Notes: a model not told the origin generated them from the sequence alone. DNA of 64,000 nt from CAWCHZ01 sp963795555 (GCA_963795555.1 CAWCHZ010000002.1:1178001-1242000), one strand, 5' to 3'. Counted from the stretch's first letter, positions 24,604 through 32,846 are shown. Made by a program: numbers and translations.

Positions 24604-24612
24604 ATGGTAGCA
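24604..24612 (-). promoter_or_regulatory. Possible extended -10 promoter for rpmJ-rpsMKD-rpoA-rplQ
   Basis: The minus strand reads TGCTACCAT in the map-rpmJ gap, fitting the TGYTANCRT pattern seen before other operons here. A leader of about 105 bases would follow. This would give the alpha-type segment its own promoter in addition to read-through from map. Confidence 0.4.
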
Positions 24613-24624
24613 GAGGGGCGGGGC

Positions 24625-25398
24625 TCAGGCCGCGGCGCGACCGCTGTCCAGGTGCCAGGGGGTCAGGATCCGCGGGCCGTCGGCCTGGATCGCGACCGTG
24701 AACTCGAAGTGGGCGGCGAGCGAGCCGTCCTGGGAGTAGATCGACCAATTGTCCTCGCCCAGGCGCACGGCCTGGCGTCCGGCGGTGACCATCGGCTCGA
24801 TCGCCAGCACCATGCCCTCCTCCAGCAGCGGGCCCTTGCCGGGATCGCCATAGTTGGGGATCTGCGGGTCCTCGTGCATGCTGCGCCCGATGCCGTGGCC
24901 GACCAGCGAGCGGATCACCGACAGGCCCTCGGCCTCGACCCTGCGCTGGACGGCGTGGGAGACGTCGCCGAGGCGATTGCCCGGCCGGCACTGCTCAACG
25001 GCCTCCAGCAGCGACTGCTCGGTGACGCGCAGCAGCCTGCGCGCCAATGGGCTGACCGGCCCGATCGCGAAGGTTCGCGCCCCGTCGGCGATCCAGCCAT
25101 CGAGCGTGACCCCGACGTCGATCGAGAGGACGTCGCCACGGGCGAGCTTGTAGGGACCGGGGATCCCGTGCACGACCATCGCGTTGGGCGAGGTGCAGAT
25201 CGAGCCGGGAAAGCCGCGGTAGCCCTTGAACGCCGAGCTGGCCCCCTGCGAGCTGATGAAGCGCTCGGCCGCGGCGTCGAGCTCGGCGGTCGTGACCCCG
25301 GCGCGCAGCTTGCCGCGCAGCAGCTGCAGCGTCTTGACGAGGATCGCCCCGGCGGCGGCCATCTTCTCGATCTCCTCGGGGGTCTTCTTGATGATCAT
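24625..25398 (-). CDS. map: Methionine aminopeptidase, type I
   Basis: 257 residues. The metal ligands fall in SIDVGVTLDGWIADGARTF (Asp pair), LVGHGIGRSMHEDP (His), GMVLAIEPM (Glu) and HFEFTVAI (Glu). It lacks the N-terminal SH3-binding zinc extension, so it is a type Ia form. It removes the initiator Met from nascent proteins. The gene starts 18 bases after the adk stop. Confidence 0.97.
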   Translation of the reverse strand: MIIKKTPEEIEKMAAAGAILVKTLQLLRGKLRAGVTTAELDAAAERFISSQGASSAFKGYRGFPGSICTSPNAMVVHGIPGPYKLARGDVLSIDVGVTLDGWIADGARTFAIGPVSPLARRLLRVTEQSLLEAVEQCRPGNRLGDVSHAVQRRVEAEGLSVIRSLVGHGIGRSMHEDPQIPNYGDPGKGPLLEEGMVLAIEPMVTAGRQAVRLGEDNWSIYSQDGSLAAHFEFTVAIQADGPRILTPWHLDSGRAAA

Positions 25399-25416
25399 GC
25401 GCCAGCTGCCCTCACG

Positions 25417-26091
25417 TCATAAGGTCTCTTCCATGCGCAAGGTCGCCAGCGTCGCACGGATGTGGTCGTGGACCTCGTCAGGCGGGCGGGTGCCGTCGAA
25501 GCGCCGCAGCAGCCCGCGCTGCTCGTAGTAGGCGACCAGCGGCTCGGTCTGGCGGCGGTAGACCTCCAGGCGCCGGCGCACCGTCTCGGGCTGGTCGTCG
25601 GGGCGCTGGATCAGCCGCGAGCCGTCGACGTCGCAGAAGCCGGGGTGCTTGGGCGGGTCGAGCTCGACGTGGTAGATGCGCCCGGTCTTGGCGCTGACGC
25701 GCCGCCCGGACAGCCGCCGCACGACCTCCTCGTCGGGCGCCTCGATCAGCAGCGCGGCGGTCAGCCGGCGGCGCAGCCGCTCGATCTCGGCGTCGAGCGC
25801 CTGGGCCTGGGCGATCGTGCGCGGGAAGCCATCGAGAATGAAGCCGTCGCGGCACTCCGGGTCGTCGACGCGCTCGATGATCAGCTCGATGATCAGCTCG
25901 TCGGGCACGAGCTCGCCGGCATCCATGAAGTCCTGCGCCTTGAGCCCCAGCTCGGATCGATCGGCGACCGCCTGGCGCAGCATGTCGCCGGTGGCGATGT
26001 AGGGCAGGCGAAAGTCCTCGACCAGCCGCTGGGCCTGCGTTCCCTTGCCCGCGCCGGGCGGGCCGAGCAGGATCAGGTTGAGCTCGGACAC
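25417..26091 (-). CDS. adk: Adenylate kinase
   Basis: 224 residues. LILLGPPGAGKGTQAQRLVE is the P-loop, DGFPRTIAQAQAL the AMP-binding part, RRLSGRRVSAKTGRIYH the start of a long LID domain. The LID has no Cys4 zinc knuckle, only one Cys (GFCDVDG). It interconverts ATP, ADP and AMP. It follows secY by ten bases, the classical spc order. Confidence 0.97.
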   Translation of the reverse strand: MSELNLILLGPPGAGKGTQAQRLVEDFRLPYIATGDMLRQAVADRSELGLKAQDFMDAGELVPDELIIELIIERVDDPECRDGFILDGFPRTIAQAQALDAEIERLRRRLTAALLIEAPDEEVVRRLSGRRVSAKTGRIYHVELDPPKHPGFCDVDGSRLIQRPDDQPETVRRRLEVYRRQTEPLVAYYEQRGLLRRFDGTRPPDEVHDHIRATLATLRMEETL

Positions 26092-26101
26092 GCGCCCGAG
26101 C

Positions 26102-27373
26102 TTACTTCAGAAAGCCCTCGTAGTTGCGCATCATCAGCTGCGCCTCGAGCTGCTTCATCGTGTCCAACGCGACGCCGATGACGATCAGCAGCGAGGTGCC
26201 GCCGAAGAAAAAGTTGGCGCTCGTCTGGTTGATCAGCACCGTCGGCAGCGCCGCGATCGCCGCGAGGAACAGCGCACCGGGCAGCGTCAGGCGGGCGAGG
26301 ATGCGGTCGAGGAACTCGGCCGTTGGACGACCCGGACGCACACCCGGGATGAAGCCGCCGTATTTCTTGAGGTTGTCGGCCTGGTCGACGGGGTTGAAAG
26401 TCACGGCCGTATAGAAGTAGGTGAACGCGATGATCAGCACCGTCTCGCCGACGACGTAGGCCCAGCCGTTGGGAGAGAAGAAGTTCGCCAGGCTGTTCGC
26501 CCAGTGCGTGTGGAGCAGCTGCCCGACGGTCGGCGGGAAGGCCATCAGCGAGGCGGCGAAGATGACTGGGATGACGCCGGCCATGTTGACGCGCAGCGGC
26601 AGGTAGGTCTGCCCGCCCTGGGTCATGCGCCGGCCGATCACGCGCTTGGCGTACTGAACGGGGATCCGACGCTGGCCCTCCTGCACGAACACGACCGCGG
26701 CGACGATCGCGATCACGCCAAAGGGCATCAGCACCTTGAAGACCTGATCGGGGTTCGTCCACCAGGCCTGCAGGCCGTGCGGGATGCGCGAGACGATCGA
26801 TGCGAAGATCAGCAGCGAGATCCCGTTGCCGATCCCGCGTTGGGTGACCAGCTCCCCCATCCACATCAGCAGCACCGTCCCGGCGGTCAGGCAGATCACG
26901 ATCAAGAAGACGCGCGGCGCCGTGAAGTGCGCGATCACCTGCGTGCCGGCCGAGCGCTGGAAGGAGCGGAACAGGAAGACGTAGCCGATCGACTGCGCGG
27001 CCGCCAGACCGACGGTCAGGTAGCGCGTGTACTGGGTGATCTTGGCCTGGCCGATCTCGCCCTCCTTGGAGAGCTTCTCGAGCGAGGGAACCGCCACCGT
27101 CAGCAGCTGCAGGATGATCGAGGCGGTGATGTAGGGCATGATCCCCAGCGCGAACAGCGCGATCCGCCCGAGGCCGCCGCCGGAGAACAGATTCAGGAAG
27201 CCAAGGATGTTCGAGCCGGCGAAGTTGTTCTGGATGTCGCTGACCGCCTGGCTGTTGATCCCGGGCACGGGAATGTGCGAGCCCAGCCGGTAGAGCGCAA
27301 GGATCAGCGCCGTGAAGGCGATCTTCTTGCGAATATCGGCGACGGTGAATGCGCTGACGATCGTGGAGAGCAC
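26102..27373 (-). CDS. secY: Preprotein translocase subunit SecY
   Basis: 423 residues, ten predicted membrane helices. Conserved pieces are ALYRLGSHIPVPGI near the start (plug region follows), FALGIMPYITASIILQLLT, GELVTQRGIGNGISLLIFAS and PQ-like LRVNMAGVIPVIFAASLM. It forms the protein-conducting channel with SecE, which is also encoded in this window, and SecG. It follows rplO by 18 bases. Confidence 0.98.
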   Translation of the reverse strand: MLSTIVSAFTVADIRKKIAFTALILALYRLGSHIPVPGINSQAVSDIQNNFAGSNILGFLNLFSGGGLGRIALFALGIMPYITASIILQLLTVAVPSLEKLSKEGEIGQAKITQYTRYLTVGLAAAQSIGYVFLFRSFQRSAGTQVIAHFTAPRVFLIVICLTAGTVLLMWMGELVTQRGIGNGISLLIFASIVSRIPHGLQAWWTNPDQVFKVLMPFGVIAIVAAVVFVQEGQRRIPVQYAKRVIGRRMTQGGQTYLPLRVNMAGVIPVIFAASLMAFPPTVGQLLHTHWANSLANFFSPNGWAYVVGETVLIIAFTYFYTAVTFNPVDQADNLKKYGGFIPGVRPGRPTAEFLDRILARLTLPGALFLAAIAALPTVLINQTSANFFFGGTSLLIVIGVALDTMKQLEAQLMMRNYEGFLK

Positions 27374-27391
27374 GACGCTGTCCCCCGCGCG

Positions 27392-27964
27392 CTAGCCCTC
27401 GAGGACCTGGCAGCTTCCCCCGGCGGCCTCGATTGCCGCTCGCGCCGCCGCGCTGAAGCCGTGTGCGTGGACGGTCAGCGGCTTGCTGAGCTCGCCCCTG
27501 GCAAGGACCTTGATCGGGACGCCCGCGCGTGTCGCCAGGCCGTTGGCGTGCAGCGCCTCGACGGTCACCTCGGCGCCAGCGTCGAAGCGCTCCTGCAGCG
27601 CATCGAGGTTGACCGCCTGCGTGCGCGTGCGGAAGCGCTCGAAGGGCATCGACTTCTTCATGAACGGGCCGCGCAGCTTGCGCATCCGCATGTGGATCGG
27701 GTTCTGGCCGCCCTCGCGCGCGATCCGGCTCTTGGCGCCGGAGCGCTGGCCGGCGCCCTTGTGGCCGCGTCCGGAGGTCTTGCCGGTCCCCGAGCCATGG
27801 CCGCGCCCGACGCGCTTGCGCGCTCGCCGGCTGCCGGGCGCGGGCCGCAGCGAGTGCAGCCCGATGCGCTGCTCGTCTTGCTTGTCGCGCTGCTTGGGCC
27901 CAGACGCGTCCTGGCGCTCCGCCGTGTCCTGGCGCTCCGTCGGCTTGCGTGAAGCCGGGCTCAC
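27392..27964 (-). CDS. rplO: Large ribosomal subunit protein L15
   Basis: 190 residues from GTG 27964, which overlaps the rpmD stop as GTGA. The open frame runs another 101 codons upstream, but that part shadows rpmD and rpsE. The L15 core begins about residue 34 (IGLHSLRPAPGSRRARKRVG, then GSGTGKTSGRGHKGAGQRSG). The first 33 residues (RKPTERQDTAERQDASGPKQ) are an extra charged extension not usual for L15. Confidence 0.95.
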   Translation of the reverse strand: MSPASRKPTERQDTAERQDASGPKQRDKQDEQRIGLHSLRPAPGSRRARKRVGRGHGSGTGKTSGRGHKGAGQRSGAKSRIAREGGQNPIHMRMRKLRGPFMKKSMPFERFRTRTQAVNLDALQERFDAGAEVTVEALHANGLATRAGVPIKVLARGELSKPLTVHAHGFSAAARAAIEAAGGSCQVLEG

Positions 27965-28146
27965 GACCCGCGCTCCTCGACGCTGACCAGGTGGCGCACC
28001 GCGTGCACGAGCCCGCGCAGCTGGGGGCTGTCGGGATGCTCGACGCTGTGGCCGATGCGCCGCAGGCCAAGCGTGCGCAGCGTGTCGAGCTGACGCTGGT
28101 TGGCGCCGTTGCGCGAGCGCCGCTGGGTGATGCGCAGGCCGCTCAT
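27961..28146 (-). CDS. rpmD: Large ribosomal subunit protein L30
   Basis: 61 residues. LRITQRRSRNGANQRQLDTL and RTLGLRRIGHSVEHPDSPQL match bacterial L30, a single small alpha/beta domain on the 50S surface. The start overlaps the rpsE stop and the end overlaps the rplO GTG by four bases each. Confidence 0.97.
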   Translation of the reverse strand: MSGLRITQRRSRNGANQRQLDTLRTLGLRRIGHSVEHPDSPQLRGLVHAVRHLVSVEERGS

Positions 28147-28784
28147 CCGCGCTCCTCGCCAGCGGCGGTGCTGGCGCCTTCGCCCGTGGCCGTGCTGGCG
28201 CCGTTGGCACCAGTGCTGGCGCCTTCGCCAGCGCCCGCGCTGGCGCCGTTGGCGCCCTCACCGCCAAGCCCCAGCACGGTGGCGATGCTCAGGCCACGCA
28301 GCTCGGCCACCTCCGCGGGGGTGCGCAGCCCCTGCAGCCCGGCGGCGGTGGCCTTGACGAGGTTGATCGGGTTCTGCGAGCCCAGCGACTTGGAGAGGAT
28401 GTCGTGGATGCCCGCAAGCTCCAGCACCGCGCGCACGCCGCCGCCGGCGATCACACCGGTGCCGGGCGAGGCCGGCTTGAGCACGACGCGCCCGGAGCCG
28501 AAGATGCCGATCGTCGGGTGGGTGATCGTCGAGCCGTGGCGAGGAACGCGGAAGAGGCTCTTCTTGGCCTGCTCGACGCCCTTCTGGATCGCGACGGGGA
28601 CCTCGTTGGCCTTGCCGTAGCCGACGCCAACGACACCGTCCTCGTCACCAACCACGACCAGCGCGGTGAAGGAGAAGCGGCGACCGCCCTTGACGACCTT
28701 GGCGACGCGGTTTATCTGCACGACGCGCTCCTGGAGGTCCAGGCCGAATGAGCTGACAGAGCGAGAGGCTGGCATGGCGAGCAA
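28143..28784 (-). CDS. rpsE: Small ribosomal subunit protein S5 with Ala/Gly repeat tail
   Basis: 213 residues. The S5 core (RVVQ-like INRVAKVVKGGRRFSFTALV, GVGYGKANEVPVAIQKGVEQ, GSGRVVLKPASPGTGVIAGG) ends near residue 178. The rest is a low-complexity tail of Gly, Ala, Ser, Thr and Glu (GASAGAGEGASTGANGAST) that is absent from typical S5. The core helps decoding accuracy and mRNA unwinding; the tail has no known role. Confidence 0.96.
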   Translation of the reverse strand: MLAMPASRSVSSFGLDLQERVVQINRVAKVVKGGRRFSFTALVVVGDEDGVVGVGYGKANEVPVAIQKGVEQAKKSLFRVPRHGSTITHPTIGIFGSGRVVLKPASPGTGVIAGGGVRAVLELAGIHDILSKSLGSQNPINLVKATAAGLQGLRTPAEVAELRGLSIATVLGLGGEGANGASAGAGEGASTGANGASTATGEGASTAAGEERG

Positions 28785-28796
28785 TCAGCCTAGCGG

Positions 28797-29150
28797 TCAG
28801 AACCGCAGTCCAGCGCCGCGGGCGCCCTCGGCGAGGGCGCGCACGCGTCCGTGGTACTGATATCCGCCGCGGTCGAAGACCGCCTCCTCGATCCCGGCGG
28901 CGCGGGCCCGCTCGGCCAGCAGCTCCCCGGCACGGCGCGCCTGGTCCATGCGCCCCAGGCCGCGCAGCTCGGCCTCCGTCCAGTTGACCGCGGTGAGCGT
29001 GCGACCGGCCCGATCGTCGATCAGCTGTGCGTTGACGCCACGGTTGGAGCGGAACACGGAGATCCGCGGGCGCGCGGCGCTGCCGCGGACCTTCGCCCGT
29101 ACCCGCCGACGGCGGCGCAGGCGCTGCGCTGGGCGCGTGATCACGCTCAT
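28797..29150 (-). CDS. rplR: Large ribosomal subunit protein L18
   Basis: 117 residues. ARPRISVFRSNRGVNAQLID, then FDRGGYQYHGRVRALAEGAR are the L18 hallmarks for 5S rRNA binding. Overlaps the rplF stop/start by four bases and precedes rpsE by 12 bases. Confidence 0.97.
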   Translation of the reverse strand: MSVITRPAQRLRRRRRVRAKVRGSAARPRISVFRSNRGVNAQLIDDRAGRTLTAVNWTEAELRGLGRMDQARRAGELLAERARAAGIEEAVFDRGGYQYHGRVRALAEGARGAGLRF

Positions 29151-29680
29151 GCTCGCTTGCCCACCTTCCTGGCGACGTGCTCGCCCTCGTAGCGGATCCC
29201 CTTGCCCTTGTAGGGCTCCGGCGGACGCTGCTTGCGGATCTTGGCGGCGGTCTCGCCGACGAGCTGCTTGGAGATGCCCGAGACGACGACGCGGGTCGGG
29301 GTGGGCACCTCGAAGGCGATCCCGTCGGGCGCGACGATGCGCACGGGATGCGAGTAACCGAGCGCCAGCTCGAGCTCCGAGCCGCGCAGCATCGCGCGGT
29401 AGCCGACGCCCTGGATCTCGAGCGTCTTGCGATACCCGTTGGTGACGCCCTCGACCATGTTCGCGACCAGCGAGCGCGTCAGGCCGTGCAGGGCGCGGTG
29501 CTCGCCGCGGTCGGTCGGGCGTCGCACGATCAGCTCGCCCTCCTGCTGCTCGACGGTGATGTCGCGCGGGATGCGCTCGCTGAGCTGGCCCTGGGGGCCG
29601 CTGACGCGCACGAGCTCAGGCTCAATCGCGACGTCGACGCCGGCGGGGACCGGGATCGGCTGGCGGCCGATGCGCGACAT
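29147..29680 (-). CDS. rplF: Large ribosomal subunit protein L6
   Basis: 177 residues from the ATG at 29680 (MSRIGRQPIPVPAGVDVAIE), which shares one base with the rpsH stop (TGATG); a GTG one codon earlier is also possible. The C-terminal KIRKQRPPEPYKGKGIRYEG is the conserved rRNA-binding end near the GTPase centre. Confidence 0.97.
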   Translation of the reverse strand: MSRIGRQPIPVPAGVDVAIEPELVRVSGPQGQLSERIPRDITVEQQEGELIVRRPTDRGEHRALHGLTRSLVANMVEGVTNGYRKTLEIQGVGYRAMLRGSELELALGYSHPVRIVAPDGIAFEVPTPTRVVVSGISKQLVGETAAKIRKQRPPEPYKGKGIRYEGEHVARKVGKRA

Positions 29681-30087
29681 CACCAGACCTCCGCGACCAG
29701 CTCGCCGCCGATCCCCTGGCGGCGCGCCTCGTGGCCGGTCATCACGCCGTGCGAGGTCGAGACGATCGTCGTGCCCATGCCGCCCATCACCTTGGGGATG
29801 CTGCGCGCGGCGGCGTAGCTGCGTCGACCGGGCCGCGACACCCGACGCAGACCGGAGATCACAGGCCGGCGGTCCTCGGTGTAGCGCAGGCGGATCCGCA
29901 GCACCTCGCCGGCGCCACCGTCCGCGCGCGGCTCGATGCCGTAGTCCTCGATGTAGCCCTGTTCCTTGAGGATCCGGCTGAGCTCGCGCTTGAGCCCGGA
30001 CGCCGGCATGGCGACCGTGTCGTGCTGCGCGTGGGCCGCGTTGCGCAGGCGCGTCAGGAAGTCGGCGATCGGGTCGGTCATCGACAT
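29680..30087 (-). CDS. rpsH: Small ribosomal subunit protein S8
   Basis: 135 residues. TDPIADFLTRLRNAAHAQHD opens the protein; GLRRVSRPGRRSYAAARSIP and the C-terminal TIVSTSHGVMTGHEARRQGI are classic. S8 binds the central 16S domain and can regulate spc operons. It follows rpsN by four bases. Confidence 0.98.
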   Translation of the reverse strand: MSMTDPIADFLTRLRNAAHAQHDTVAMPASGLKRELSRILKEQGYIEDYGIEPRADGGAGEVLRIRLRYTEDRRPVISGLRRVSRPGRRSYAAARSIPKVMGGMGTTIVSTSHGVMTGHEARRQGIGGELVAEVW

Positions 30088-30091
30088 GCGC

Positions 30092-30277
30092 TCACCAGCT
30101 GGCCTTGGTCATCCCCGGGATGAAGCCGCCGTGCGCCAGCTCGCGCAGGCAGATGCGGCAGAGGCCGAACTTGCGATAGACCGCGCGCGCACGGCCGCAG
30201 CGCTGACAGCGCGTGTAGCCACGGGTCTCATGCTTGGACGGGCGCTGCTGGCGCACTCTCTGCGACGTCTTGGCCAT
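30092..30277 (-). CDS. rpsN: Small ribosomal subunit protein S14, type Z (zinc-binding)
   Basis: 61 residues. CQRCGRARAVYRKFGLCRIC shows the C-x2-C-x12-C-x2-C zinc site that defines the short type Z S14, and ELAHGGFIPGMTKASW is the conserved end. It is ten bases downstream of rplE. Confidence 0.98.
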   Translation of the reverse strand: MAKTSQRVRQQRPSKHETRGYTRCQRCGRARAVYRKFGLCRICLRELAHGGFIPGMTKASW

Positions 30278-30286
30278 GCTCGTGCT

Positions 30287-30856
30287 CTAGCTTCCTTCCG
30301 GGGTGTTTGTGGGACGGGCGAACGGCATGCCGAGCGCCTCGAGCAGCACGAACGCCTCCTCGTCGGACCTCGCCGAGGTGGTGATCGTGACATCCAGGCC
30401 GCGGACCTGGTCGATCTGGTCGTAGTCGACCTCCGGGAAGATGATCTGCTCGCGGATCCCGAGCGAATAGTTCCCCCGCCCGTCGAAGGAGCGGGGATTG
30501 AGGCCGCGGAAGTCGCGCACGCGCGGGATCGCGACCGCCATCAGGCGATCGAGGAACTCGTAGGAGCGCTCGCCGCGCAGCGTCACCGAGACGCCGACCG
30601 GCATCCCCTCGCGCAGCTTGAACGCCGCGATCGACTTGCGCGCGCGCCGCACGCTCGGCCGCTGGCCGGCGATCGTCGCCAGCTGCTCGCTCGCCGCGTC
30701 GACGACGTTGGAGTCCTGCTTGGCCTCGCCGATGCCCATGTTCAGCGTCACCTTGGTGATCCGCGGCGCCTGCATCGGGGAGGAGTAGCCGAAGCGCTCG
30801 ATCAGCGCCGGACGGATCTCGCGCTCGTAGCGCTCCTTGAGTCGCGCGGTCGCCAT
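30287..30856 (-). CDS. rplE: Large ribosomal subunit protein L5
   Basis: 189 residues from the ATG at 30856 (MATARLKERYEREIRPALIE); the frame extends 21 codons upstream over the end of rplX without conservation. ITKVTLNMGIGEAKQDSNVV, FKLREGMPVGVSVTLRGERS and NYSLGIREQIIFPEVDYDQI are diagnostic. It binds 5S rRNA and the P-site tRNA. Confidence 0.97.
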   Translation of the reverse strand: MATARLKERYEREIRPALIERFGYSSPMQAPRITKVTLNMGIGEAKQDSNVVDAASEQLATIAGQRPSVRRARKSIAAFKLREGMPVGVSVTLRGERSYEFLDRLMAVAIPRVRDFRGLNPRSFDGRGNYSLGIREQIIFPEVDYDQIDQVRGLDVTITTSARSDEEAFVLLEALGMPFARPTNTPEGS

Positions 30857-30863
30857 CTGCCCG

Positions 30864-31196
30864 CTACTCGAACGCCGTCCCCGACCGACGGGCGATGCGC
30901 TTGCGCGCCCCGCCGGCACGGTCGATGCCGATGCGGGTGCGGCGGCCGTCCTTGGGGTCGACCAGCATCACGTTGGACACGTGGATCGGACCCTCCTTCT
31001 CGATCACGCCACCAACGGTCTCCTCGCGCTGGCTGCCGCTGACCTGGCGCGGGCGCTGGTGGCGCTTGACGATGTTGAGGCCCTCGACGTAGACGCGTCC
31101 GGCACGTGGATCGACGCGCAGCACGCGGCCCGTCTTGCCGCGGTCCTTGCCGCTGATCACCAGGACCGTGTCATCGCGACGGATCCTGAGCGCCAT
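30864..31196 (-). CDS. rplX: Large ribosomal subunit protein L24
   Basis: 110 residues. The KOW motif is DTVLVISGKDRGKTGRVLRV; GLNIVKRHQRP and EGPIHVSNVMLVDPKDGRRT follow. It is an early 50S assembly protein. Its ATG shares a base with the stop of a 16-codon minigene that separates it from rplN. Confidence 0.97.
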   Translation of the reverse strand: MALRIRRDDTVLVISGKDRGKTGRVLRVDPRAGRVYVEGLNIVKRHQRPRQVSGSQREETVGGVIEKEGPIHVSNVMLVDPKDGRRTRIGIDRAGGARKRIARRSGTAFE

Positions 31197-31246
31197 CAGA
31201 GCACCCCCCCGAACGTCACGGCGCGGCCACGCGCGAGACGAGCCAT
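31196..31246 (-). CDS. Possible 16-residue minigene between rplN and rplX
   Basis: The frame MARLARGRAVTFGGVL starts at an ATG overlapping the rplN stop (TGATG) and ends at a TGA overlapping the rplX ATG in the same way. The sequence GGTGCTCTGATGGC occurs at both ends, so the junction appears to have been duplicated. The upstream copy has GGAGG before it, a good ribosome binding site. Product and translation are unproven. Confidence 0.4.
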   Translation of the reverse strand: MARLARGRAVTFGGVL

Positions 31247-31614
31247 CAGAGCACCTCCGGCGCGAGCGAGACGATCTTCATGAAGTTGCGCTCGCGCAGC
31301 TCGCGCGCCACCGGCCCGAAGATGCGCGTGCCACGCGGGTTGTTGGCGGCGTCGATCAGCACGGCGGCGTTCTCGTCGAAGGCGATGTAGGTGCCGTCCT
31401 CGCGGCCGAACTGCTTCTTGGCGCGGACGACCACGGCCGTGACGACGTCCCCCTTCTTGACCGAGCCTTGCGGGCTGGCCTGCTTGACCGTTGCGACGAT
31501 CGTGTCGCCGACGCTCGCGTAGCGCCGGCGCGAGCCGCCGCGCACGCGGATGCAGAGGATCTCGCGAGCGCCGGTGTTGTCGGCCACGCGCAGGCGGGTC
31601 TCGTTCTGGATCAC
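31246..31614 (-). CDS. rplN: Large ribosomal subunit protein L14
   Basis: 122 residues, the standard length. MIQNETRLRVADNTGAREIL and DENAAVLIDAANNPRGTRIF through GPVARELRERNFMKIVSLAP are almost invariant. L14 forms an intersubunit bridge. It overlaps rpsQ by four bases. It is followed not by rplX directly but by a 16-codon minigene. Confidence 0.98.
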   Translation of the reverse strand: MIQNETRLRVADNTGAREILCIRVRGGSRRRYASVGDTIVATVKQASPQGSVKKGDVVTAVVVRAKKQFGREDGTYIAFDENAAVLIDAANNPRGTRIFGPVARELRERNFMKIVSLAPEVL

Positions 31615-32213
31615 TTCGCACGCTCCAGGATCTCGACCAGGCGCCAGCGCTTGGTGCGCGACAGCGGGCGGCTCTCGACGACCCGAACGGTGTCGCCGGC
31701 GCTGGCCTCGTTGCGCTCGTCGTGGGCATGCAGCGTACGCGTCGTATGCACGATCTTCTCGTAGCGACGATGCCGGCGGGCCTCGTCGATGCGCACGACG
31801 ATCGTCTTGTCGGGGCGATCCGAGACGACCACGCCAAGGCGCACCTTGGGCCGTCCCGCACCGCGCGGCTCGGCCGTGACCGGCGTGGTGGAGGGGGACT
31901 TGGCGCGTCGTGAGCGCAGCTTGGCGCGGTAGGCGCGGCGCGCCTGTGCGCGGCGGCGGCGACGCTCGAGGCGCTCGGCCGCACGCTCGGCGGGCGTCAG
32001 CGGCGCGCGCGGCGCCGCGCGGCGCGCGTCGCGACGGCTGCGCCGGCGCTCCTTGGGGCTCTGGAGCGGGGCCTGCTCAGCGGCGGGCGCGGCCTGCGCG
32101 GTCCCCTGGGTCTCGGCTGCCTGGGGCTCTGCCACCTCGGCTGCCTGCGCCTCGCTGGCCTCGGGCCTGTCGGCCGGCGTCGTCACGTCCTCGTGCTGCT
32201 CGTTGTCGGCCAT
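31611..32213 (-). CDS. rpsQ: Small ribosomal subunit protein S17 with long N-terminal extension
   Basis: 200 residues, more than twice the usual size of about 85. The S17 OB-fold core lies at the C-terminus (about 120-200: KVRLGVVVSDRPDKTIVVRI, HTTRTLHAHDERNEASAGDT, VRVVESRPLSRTKRWRLVEI). The first about 50 residues are acidic and Ala/Gln/Glu-rich (EVAEPQAAETQGTAQAAPAA); about 50-110 are strongly basic (KERRRSRRDARRAAPRAP). The start ATG lies one base after the rpmC stop, which supports the long form. The role of the extension is unknown. Confidence 0.92.
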   Translation of the reverse strand: MADNEQHEDVTTPADRPEASEAQAAEVAEPQAAETQGTAQAAPAAEQAPLQSPKERRRSRRDARRAAPRAPLTPAERAAERLERRRRRAQARRAYRAKLRSRRAKSPSTTPVTAEPRGAGRPKVRLGVVVSDRPDKTIVVRIDEARRHRRYEKIVHTTRTLHAHDERNEASAGDTVRVVESRPLSRTKRWRLVEILERAK

Positions 32214-32214
32214 C

Positions 32215-32430
32215 TCAGCGACTCAGCTCCCTCTCGACATCGATCTGGCGCTCGCCGGCGATCGTCAGCGCCCGCGCGAGCTCGCGACGCGAGCCGCGCA
32301 GGCCGGCGCTGTTCTCGAGCTCGCCCGTCGCGTGCTGGAAGCGCAGGTTGAAGACCTGACGGCGCGTGTTGCGGATGTGCTCGACGAGCAGCTCGTCGGT
32401 CATCTCGCGAATCTCGTTGGCCTTGGGCAT
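32215..32430 (-). CDS. rpmC: Large ribosomal subunit protein L29
   Basis: 71 residues. EIREMTDELLVEHIRNTRRQ then NLRFQHATGELENSAGLRGS is a typical two-helix L29 near the exit tunnel, where signal recognition particle and trigger factor dock. The start is the ATG five bases after the rplP stop; the frame continues upstream as a shadow of rplP and rpsC. Confidence 0.97.
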   Translation of the reverse strand: MPKANEIREMTDELLVEHIRNTRRQVFNLRFQHATGELENSAGLRGSRRELARALTIAGERQIDVERELSR

Positions 32431-32435
32431 CGTCG

Positions 32436-32845
32436 CTACTCGTCCCTGCCGATGACCTTGGTCTTGACCGGCAGCTTGTGGCCGGCGAGGCGCATCGCCT
32501 CGCGCGCTAGCGGCTCGGGGACGCCGGCCAGCTCGAACATCACACGGCCTGGCTTGACGACCGCGACCCAGCCCTCCGGCGAGCCCTTGCCCGACCCCAT
32601 CCGCGTCTCGGCGGGCTTCTTGGTGTAGGGCTTGTCGGGGAAGACATTGATCCAGACCTTGCCGCCACGGCGGATCTTGCGCGTCATCGCGATACGAGCG
32701 GCCTCGATCTGGCGGTTGGTGATCCAGCCGCACTCCAGCGCCTTGAGCCCGAACTCGCCGACCTGAACGCGCGTCTGCCCGCGCGACAAGCCGGCGCGAC
32801 GACCACGATGCTGCTTGCGGTGCTTGACTCGCTTGGGTGCGAGCA

Positions 32846-32846
<1 letters not shown>
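32436..32846 (-). CDS. rplP: Large ribosomal subunit protein L16
   Basis: 136 residues. MLAPKRVKHRKQHRGRRAGL and GKVWINVFPDKPYTKKPAET, then MGSGKGSPEGWVAVVKPGRV, are diagnostic of L16, which organises the A-site tRNA region. The ATG overlaps the rpsC stop (TGATG). Confidence 0.98.

Noticed and set aside
27964..28267. 101-residue N-terminal extension of L15
   Set aside because: It is the open frame continuing antisense-free through rpmD and rpsE; a GTG overlapping the rpmD stop gives the sensible start.
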